DNA of 64,000 nucleotides from positions 122,510,001 through 122,574,000 of the forward strand of contig JBAIAC010000008.1 in assembly GCA_037349315.1 (NCBI GenBank). The letters run 5' to 3'. The notes under the pieces were generated by a model. The model did not search any database. It was given only the letters and a program-made list of their open reading frames with translations, and had not been told where the DNA came from. How positions within the stretch are numbered: position 1 is the first letter of the stretch; every line of letters begins with the position of its first letter. Shown piece by piece: positions 56,037 to 64,000 of the stretch. This stretch comes from Chelydra serpentina (lineage: Eukaryota; Chordata; Testudines; Chelydridae). Position numbers and translations under genes: made by a program.

Positions 56037-59000
56037 TGTTGACTTCAATGGGAATTCTGCTTGTGGTGAGAAAGTAGAATATTGCACTAAGTGTCTTTCC
56101 GTAGTATGAGAGTGGGTAAGGGTTTTGTAGGGTAATATGAAATCACATTTCCAGTGGGACAGTGCATCATTCTAAACACTTTTTTGCTCAAGCTGAAGAA
56201 ACCATTTCTCATCTCATTCCAGATTTGATTTTTTTTCAGTTGAAAGCTATAAAGGCACATTAAATCAGAGTTACTTTTAAATTTTTTCATCTTTGCTTTC
56301 CTCTTTATGGTAAAGATAAAATATACGCTGATTCTAAAATGATACAGTTCGCTCTTCCCCCCCCACACAATCTGAGGCATCAACACAATTTCTAATCAAT
56401 AGAGTTAAAGGGTAGAAGTTTGCAAATCAATAAGACAAGGCTATGGTAAATGGTGTATGTGTGACCATGATGTCAAAAAGGGGGCAATGCGTAGTCGACT
56501 GAAGCTGGCAAAGAATAAAAAATTGTGCAGCAAGTTAAGATAAGAACAAAAAGAACAAAAAAAGAATTGGATTAATTGAAATGCAAATTTGTCTTTCTGC
56601 CATTAAAGTAAAGTCAGTTAGTTTAGCCTGACAGAATCATATTTGGTCTGCCTTTTCACCTCCCCTTGTTAAATCATCCTATGTACATTTCCCCTACATA
56701 TATCATATTTGAGGATTTCTTTTTCACTTAAGGTGGTACCACCTTGTTGTCTGAAAATGCTCTTCTGAAGATAAAATGTACTTCCTTAAGCGCGTGCGCT
56801 CTCATTTTTTTTTTGAATCAGCTACTTATTGTTATGTAGTAGCAATTTCCAGAGTGTCATATGAAATTGCTGATGCGGCTTAGTTCTAGCTACAACCTCC
56901 GACTCCCAATAGTAAGCATCTATTGAAATCTAATACATACTACTTTTTTTTTTTTTGCACAGCACATGCAGACTGTTTAATATACAAAGAAAAGGGGAAA
57001 AAATATGAAGCAGCATTTTTTTTTAACTCTCAGAATAGTAAATGTGTGGCCCAAGTTTAGGATAGAAATGGACGCACTTGGCTGCTGGAAAGTAAAACAC
57101 AAAACTAGGCCTGAATGTGGCTGCAGTAAAATCAACACAAGAAGTAACTCTAGTGTTTTGTCTAAGAACTCTGTAGAAATGATCTGCAGTGCTGATCTGT
57201 GTTTTTGAGAAATGGTGCTCATTTTCAAAGTTGGGATTTAGTCCTAAGAGACTAGGTGTACAGCCTGTGGCAGGAAGGGAATGTTTGCCTAAAAATTTGT
57301 CTGATTGCTTACATCTAATCAACAGAAGCATGTCACTGGGCTAGAAACAGAAATCAAATCTGTATAGTATATAGGTGGTTTTTCTTTCCAGAACTATTTC
57401 ACTTGATGATGTTCTCCTTTCTTTGTGAGGTAGCTTATCTTGCATCAAGGGAGAAGGGGAGGAAGGGAAGAGACTTTTTGAGCTAACTCAGTTATTGATA
57501 ACAGATCTTAAAGATTACAGAAAGTAAATAAATTATATTGCATTTTGATTAACATGAGTCAAGTGAGAACATTGAAACCTTTGACATGCAACACAGATTA
57601 ACCTGCATTTTCTGTAATTTTCCATTTTCTGAAGCTGTTTGAATCAGCTAGGATTGCCTAAAGATTTATTGACGAATTGAAGCTTTTCTTAAGTATGAAA
57701 AAGATGAGAAAAGATTCCCGTCTCAGAAATGTACAGATTCAAATGTGTGTGTGCAAGGTCTTTCTTTTTGATATCATTCAGGCAGAAAGCCAATATGCGC
57801 ATGTAAATGAGCCTGAAAATGTAATTAAAAATATATACATACTGGTGACTGTGATACAGAATTTAATATGAGATGCAGGTTACAAAGTGACAACTAGCAT
57901 TTCCTATAATCAGTGATACTAACTCTGCTTTATGATTTATGCATTTCATGTGCTATTAAATGCACCACAGATAAATGCTCGAATTATTTCTTAAAATATA
58001 ATTTTTCAGCACAGTAAGCGAATGCAAAAAATATCTTGCTCCCTCTTCATCCTCTCCCCTCCCACCCACCCCCCCTCAACAAAAATCTCCACTATCAAGA
58101 TGTTACTACAGAGAGGAGAAGAATTCTGTAGAAGGTCAGATAAAGGCCTCCCTGATAACATATCTTTGCCCGAAAGAAAATGTCACAAAATAGACTTATT
58201 GGTGTCGTTAATGCATTAAGATCAAGGAAGTTTTGGAAATTGTTAACATATGTCTAGGAACCAACATACAGGTGAAAAACTGGACAAATTGCCAGCAGAA
58301 AGGCATAAATAATCTTGGCCTCTTTTTCATTGTCTGTAGCATAATATTGTTTTGCACATGAAAGGTAAGTTAAGAGACAGATGTCTCCCAGATTCCAAAC
58401 TTAACAACAAAGACTCTCTTTCCTAAAGTATCCTTATCCATTCTAAAAGTTAGGTCAGAGTGATGATAAAGTAAAATGCCATTATAGAAATTAACAATTC
58501 CACTTTCCAGCTAACAGAGAAGCTACTTTTCAAAGGTTTATTTCTCATTAAACAATAAAAGTGGATCCTAAATATGTTTCTGCAAACATCCCTGCAGCCC
58601 ATAAATATATATAACCGAAGCCAGTCTGATTTACGTTATTTTGTTAACATTCTTTGCTGAGTAGGCTTGGATGGAGTACAACCTCTTCATATAGAGGATC
58701 TAATTATAAATACAAGGGACAGAACCAAATAAGCAGTCTTTAAAGGGAAAAGAGTCTGGCAGCTTTGTTTAAAGTGTCCTTTAATGAACTTCTTTAGCAG
58801 CTTGTATCTTAGCAACACATTTTATTACATACCAGTGCGGGAGAAGCAGTTTGCAGATGGAGTTGCACACAGTAATTTATTTCTCCCCTTTCTCCCCCCT
58901 CCTTCTCTGTGGTGACTCAACTGGAATGTTCAGACTAGCTTTCTAACACCGATGGCTCACTCTAAATCCCTGATTGGTTCATTTGTATCTGTTCTGTTGT

Positions 59001-59434
59001 CTTAGTTGATGAAAAAGGCTCTTAGAAATAGATGCGGATATGATATTTTGAATGGGCACAGTGTTAAAAATAAACACAAGTTTGCTTCTTGCAATCCACC
59101 TCCCTCCCACACTGTGCTTTCTTCTGTGTGCTAACTCATATACAAGGCACTGACCACTTTCTAGATTTGTTGATTATTTACTCTCAACACCTAAATGGGG
59201 TTATTTTAATCTATTCTTCACTGTGCTAAAATTGAATGGACTCTTACAGCAACAGGAACATTTACAATCTTTTTTTTCCCCTTCTTAATCAGAAATCTAC
59301 CATTTTAAAATCTAAATAGATCAAGAAATAACTGGAGTTGTAAAACCAATATAAAGCAGTCCGTTACTGTCCCCTTCTTTGGATAATCTGTAATCCTTAC
59401 TACTTTTTAGATAACAGTCCCTTTTGCTAATTAT

Positions 59435-59560
59435 GGGCCAGATTCTACCAATTTGTCTTGAATATTCAACTCTGTGAATAGTAGCTTCATTGATTTCAGT
59501 GGGACCAATCACCTAATGAGGTACTACTCAACATGAGTAAGGGTGGCAGAATCTGGCCCT
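59435..59560. repeat. Palindromic mini-element (GGGCCAGATTCTACCA type)
   Basis: The left arm GGGCCAGATTCTACCA and the right arm reversed GGGCCAGATTCTGCCA match at 15 of 16 positions. TAT flanks both sides, so a TA or TAT target duplication is possible. Confidence 0.7.
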
Positions 59561-61534
59561 ATAAGATTTGTTTCTGTTTTAAAGTGGATGGGGTGGGGGA
59601 GGGAAATGCATGATAAACAAAAGTAAACACTATTCAACTAACTCAGAATCTGAACTCTAGAGTCAGATTTTCATCTAATCTGGACAGGTATCAATCCAGA
59701 GTAGCTCTATTGACTTCAGAGGAGAGATTTTGGATTTGCAGTGGTGTAACAGAGATCTGACTCTGGCCTGGTTATTTGGAGAGGGGATGAAAAGGAACTA
59801 ACAGATTAAGACAGAACCCAGGGAACCTAGCGAGGCATTTTGGCAAGTAGTACTAAAGATATTGGTCTTGGAGAAGCTTTTGTAAAATGTCAGTTGTAAC
59901 AAACAAGTCAGAGCTAATATTCAAAAGATCCTATTAAATAAACCCATTTCACAAAGTCCATAAATGATTTATTATCCTCTTGCGACTAGCAATGAAGGCC
60001 ATGGCATTTTTTTTTCTTCTTTCCTTCACATTTGTTTAACTGTAAATTCATTCCCAATCACTTGCAAATCCTTACATTACAATGGATGAGCAAGACAGAG
60101 ATCCATCCCTCTTTTAAAATGCTATGATATTAGACCCTAGATAGTGGGATGTCTTCTGAATCCCAGAGTGATTTAAGTTGCTATGTGATTAACTTATTCT
60201 TTTATTTTTGTGATTCAGTCCACTGTTTATTAACTTAAATTGGATTGAAAAAATTCTAAACTGTGGAATGCATCAGGATCTTGCACAACTGCCAGGATTA
60301 ATGATGACAACCTGAACTGTTGAACAAGCGAAATCATGAAATTCACAATATTGTTAGACAAAAGGGGTTATGTGCTTTGTGGTAGTTGTATGGGCCTTAA
60401 TAGAAAGGACCACCATTTTCTAGTACATTTCATATCCCACTATGAAGGATAACATTTACAGAAAGTATAGCATTTGAAGCCCTTGTCTCACTGTCATTGT
60501 ACTTTATCTGTTTCAGTGTCTGGAATATTTAGGTGATGTGTAAAAGCAGGAGACTTAATATATGTAAAGAAACTCCCTCTGCAGATATTGTAGTAGTGAA
60601 GAAGATAATGGAGCATTTAATTGTTTCTCCAAATTCAATATCTTAAAGAAACAATTAGAAACCCGTGTATCTGATTTACCAAAACAAAACAACCATCTTG
60701 AATTTTTCTTCTCAATTCAATAAGACAAGAACATATTCTTGTTTCTAGAAGCACAAGCACTTCCAGAAACTTCTTTAAGTCTCTGAGCAATAGCATGGTA
60801 GCTCATTACAGAAGTACTTTGACTGGGGGAAACTTAAAGGAACTTCCATCCCCAGATGAAGCAAAAGACTCATTTATAAACAATGAGTGTAGGAACAATA
60901 GAAAGCTGAGTGCATTCTGCATGAATAATATAACTGAGGGTTGTGAAAAGCCTGTGATTTTAGTATGCCAAACCCAGTGTAGGAGTGCAGTGTTCAGCTG
61001 ATTTCCACCACCCCCTAACCCCCAGCACTCAGGATTTATCCTGTCTCTCCCCCATGCGTATGCGCAAACATACGCACTCAAAGAATTAGCCATGATGAAT
61101 AAAATAGTGAAGTCATTAAACTACTGTGCAGGGATGGTGAGGGTTGAAATTACATTCACAAAAATGAGGGAATTCAGGGCTGAGGCTGGAAATCTAGCCC
61201 AACACTCCAGCCTTAATGCTCGTATGTGTGGCGGAAAAGCCTAAGACATGACTTAAGACTAGAGTTTGAATGTCATCCTTTATTTTCAGTTTAGATAGTC
61301 TGACTTTCCTTGGCTTTGAGACTTTAAATCCGAGTACTTACATGGGCTCTGATAGGAACTCTGAGTCCTTGGCATCTCTAAAACACCAGTCGCTTTTATG
61401 TATGCATTTAAATATGCAATTAGACATCTGACTTTAGGTGTCCAGGTTTGAAAATTTTGGCCATAGTTTTTTATCATTACATTTCCTTAATTATTTTTTA
61501 ATGTAGTCCTCAGGAAAGGTACTGGATTGAAGCT

Positions 61535-61652
61535 CTTTGGGGCAGGGATCATCTTTTTGTTCTACATTTGTACAACACGTAGCACAATGGGGTCCTGCTC
61601 CATGACTGGGACTCCTAGGTGCTACCACAACATAAATAATAATTAATGTAAT
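61535..61652 (+). repeat. MIR/CORE-SINE-like tail
   Basis: 'gctctttggggcagggatca', 'ttgtacaacacgtagcacaa' and 'tggggtcctgctccatgact' are followed by 'acataaataataat'. This is a clear tail in sense orientation. Confidence 0.7.
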
Positions 61653-62255
61653 AATAAGAAATATTAAATTGAAAATGCCAGTGGCTAAAGTTTACCCATA
61701 GACAGGTTTACAGCATGAGCACTGGTAGAGCAAGGTTTGCCTAAAACTGCTCTTGGAGTCTGTCTATATTAGGTAAAAAAGTGGGTGTTTACAATGTGAT
61801 AACTAACCTGTTATGGTAAACATTGTAAAATGCTAGTGTAGACAGGCAAGGTTGAGTGTTACTTGAATTATGCTGGTTGAGATAAATCCTACAGGGTCCA
61901 CTATCATATGTTTGCTATTGTGATAAAAAAGAGACCTCTTTCCTTTTAAAGATGAGAATGTAGCTCTTTTTTTTCAAACCAGTTCAGTCCTTGGTGCCTC
62001 TTTGCTGCCAATTGTGATAGTTTTTGTATGATGTGGACAGCTGTGTACTAGGAATTAGACCAAATCCACTAACTCATTTCACATAAATCACCAAACATTT
62101 ATCAGATAGTAACAACTTTAGGTTTGCTGACATTGATCTGATTCAAAGCACTGACCAAGAGGTGGAGAGCTTCATATGTCATTACCAATTTCCTGAGTCT
62201 TCTGTTCCTCCATTATATTTTTTAAAGTGGTATTTTCCAAAGGAAAAAAAAAGTA

Positions 62256-62345
62256 CCTGGGCCTGGATCATCAACTTGTGTAAATCAGCATAGTTCCATT
62301 GTCTTCAATAGAGCTATGCCAGTTTGTACCACCTGAGGATATGGA
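62256..62345. repeat. Palindromic mini-element, diverged
   Basis: 'gggcctggatcatcaacttg' at the left and 'ccacctgaggatatggacc' at the right flank 'cagcatagttccattg' and 'caatagagctatgcc', which pair. Same family as 55959-56036. Confidence 0.5.
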
Positions 62346-63642
62346 CCAGGGGTATAAAAATTCCACCTAATTATACATGAAGTCCCATTGACAAATGAAT
62401 CCCATAGCAACAGTAAGTATGGGCCAGCTGCTGAGACCATTTTTCAGTGTTTAAACTAGATTTACTTAGTCCTCACAAAAGCCTCTTTCCACTGATTCAA
62501 TGTGAATTTGCTTGAGTAAGGACCTTAGGATTTGGTCTATACTTTGGGGTTATTTTGTAAATAGGAGATTTTAAAAAGTGATCAGTAGTTGTTTTTTTTT
62601 TATTTTAAAGTCCTCATAATAGGTGATTTAAATATTACCTTTCCACATGTTTACTTGGCAGTTCACCATAGCTCTGAAAGAACTTTTACAGGTTATGTAT
62701 TCATTGCAAAGCTTCTCAGCCATTACAAACTGTTATGTAAATACATAATTATAAAGTTTTTAAAATGCATAGTACTCACCAGATTGGGTAAATACGTGAC
62801 CTGAGATTTATTCAAATGCAGATTCTTGACACGATAGACCTCTGAGTCATTATGATGCATTGGGTCATGGCCCACAGAGAGAATTTTTCCTTCCTAGGTC
62901 AATGGTCCATTAGACAGTAACAGCTCCTTCAGAGTCATTACAGTATTATCAGCCTGGATGGCCTTGACAGCAGCACTAAGTTTGAATCCATGAACTGAAC
63001 ATCTTCAGGAGATTTTGTCTTTAAATGTTGGATGTGCAATTAGAGGGTCAAGTAACTTGTTTGTTTTTACACTCCCCCACCTCCTTCAAATGGAACAGTC
63101 AGCATTCTAGATTAATGGCTTGCAATTCTTTTTAACATGGTGGTTTTGAGCTAGAGGAGTGCAAAAAGTTTTTAAATTCTATGGGCCAAATTCTGTCAAA
63201 CATGAGGGATTTGGCATAGCCACTCTCCCATGTATGTTTCAAGAAAAGCATAATTCTGCATCCATAGCCTAGCTGGTAGTAGCTCCTTGCACAGTCCTCA
63301 ATCTCTACCCCAGCTCCACCCAGGTTACTCCTACTAGATTAGACACATAAATGTTCTGTATTGGTGGCTGTGTACAGGGCTATTGCTGATCAACAGAGTA
63401 CGTAGGTATGATGCAAACTACGCCCCAAACCAGACATCTGATGTACTGTGACCTGTTCTCCCAACTCCCTGAGCAAATTCCATCTCAGCACTGGAGTCAG
63501 GACAGTACTTGGCATGCAGTACTTGGAGGAGCAGCCTCCGAATCACACACACATTGGATCTGATCTCAAACACATCTCTACAGGTTGGATTAAAGTCACT
63601 GTTGGGACAGCAAAGATGTCTCAGCATCCAGGCTGTCCGCTC

Positions 63643-63715
63643 TGGGTGAAATCCTGGCCTCACTGAAGACAAAGGAAGTTTTGCTATTGACTTAAATGGA
63701 GCCAGGATTTCATCC
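63643..63715. repeat. Palindromic mini-element (GGGTGAAATCCTG type)
   Basis: 'tgggtgaaatcctggcctca' is mirrored by 'ggagccaggatttcatcc'. Third copy of the family at 7308 and 14456. Confidence 0.7.
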
Positions 63716-64000
63716 TCTGTTTGGGGTATGTTCTAAAATCCACTGAACTCAATGGAAAAATGCCCATTGACTTCATATAGGCTACAATAACCCTGTTCAG
63801 CATTGGAGGAGTATCCATGGCTGGAATCAGGAATTGTGTACCTGTCCTCCAGTACTTTGCATACATTTTTGGAGCAGACTGTCCCAAATACTGCTGTGAA
63901 CTTATGCCAGTATTTGTATGGAGAGTTCAGCAGCTAATTCAGCAGCAGGTGCTTCTGGTGCATGTAAACCAGAATTTGTCTTTGTGTAGAGAAAAGGCCA

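Larger units (their letters stand above)
50130..64000 (+). other. PHF21B: PHF21B intron 3, 5' part
   Basis: The intron begins at GTAAGG and continues past the window end. The first 1.3 kb is comparatively GC-rich with CA and GT tracts (50960-50990, 51393-51412) and the two RE1-like motifs. The rest is A/T-rich with few repeats: MIR-like tails at 54.6 and 61.5 kb, small palindromic elements at 55.96, 59.44, 62.26 and 63.64 kb, and a poly-G run at 55.14 kb. No further coding exon with acceptable splice sites was recognised. Confidence 0.75.

Noticed and set aside
50130..64000. Further PHF21B exons, including the PHD finger
   Set aside because: No Cys4-His-Cys3 pattern or open frame flanked by good splice sites was found; the remaining exons are assumed to lie outside the window.

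Overview
This is a vertebrate nuclear window, most likely from a turtle. The clues are the repeats: many copies of a tRNA-derived SINE with the body GGCACCTTAAAGACTAACAG and TTTCGTGGGT, long and degenerate CR1 LINE copies, MIR/CORE-SINE-like elements, and palindromic DNA-transposon derivatives ending in GTCTACACT. A crocodilian or other sauropsid is the main alternative. The lineage call is my recognition of repeat families, not a database result. Only one gene is clearly present.

The gene is the 5' end of PHF21B on the + strand, paralogue of PHF21A/BHC80. A CpG-rich promoter (about 48.34-49.43 kb) leads into three phase-0 coding exons: 49178-49231 (MELHSLQEALKVEIQCHQ), a 33-nt exon at 49745-49777 (KLVAQMKQDPQ) and 50064-50129 (starting NGDLKKQIHERQ). 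The rest, including the PHD finger, lies beyond 64000, so everything after 50130 is intron. That intron carries two RE1/REST-like motifs, one a perfect left half-site and one a split RE1 with expanded half-site spacing.

Positions 1-48100 look intergenic and repeat-rich. In order: MIR-like tails; SINE copies; a CR1 3' region broken by a MIR-like insertion (3.4-4.1 kb); a large antisense CR1 reverse-transcriptase relic (5.3-7.2 kb); a TG...CA LTR-like element (8.5-9.2 kb); a head-to-head tRNA-like SINE pair (10.3 kb); a palindromic MITE (12.9 kb); a low-complexity C/T region with a gag-like fragment (16.6-18.1 kb); a probable solo LTR with 5-bp target duplication (18.96-19.69 kb); a second MITE type (20 kb); a GC-rich hAT-like MITE with an 8-bp target duplication (23.0 kb); a MITE nested in a CR1 tail (25.2 kb); an unidentified possible terminal exon on the - strand (28.0-28.2 kb); G-rich tracts (30.2 kb); an LTR-like element with a perfect 5-bp target duplication (38.2 kb); a small hAT-like MITE with a perfect 8-bp target duplication (41.4 kb); a non-LTR reverse-transcriptase relic split in its catalytic region by a MITE (42.1-43.6 kb); and a MITE cluster (46.5-47.3 kb).

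No CRISPR array, rRNA gene, operon or bacterial-type system is present, and none is expected. The items most worth a second look are the retained 33-nt PHF21B exon, the RE1-like sites in a gene whose paralogue acts in the REST-linked LSD1-CoREST complex, and the unidentified exon near 28.1 kb.
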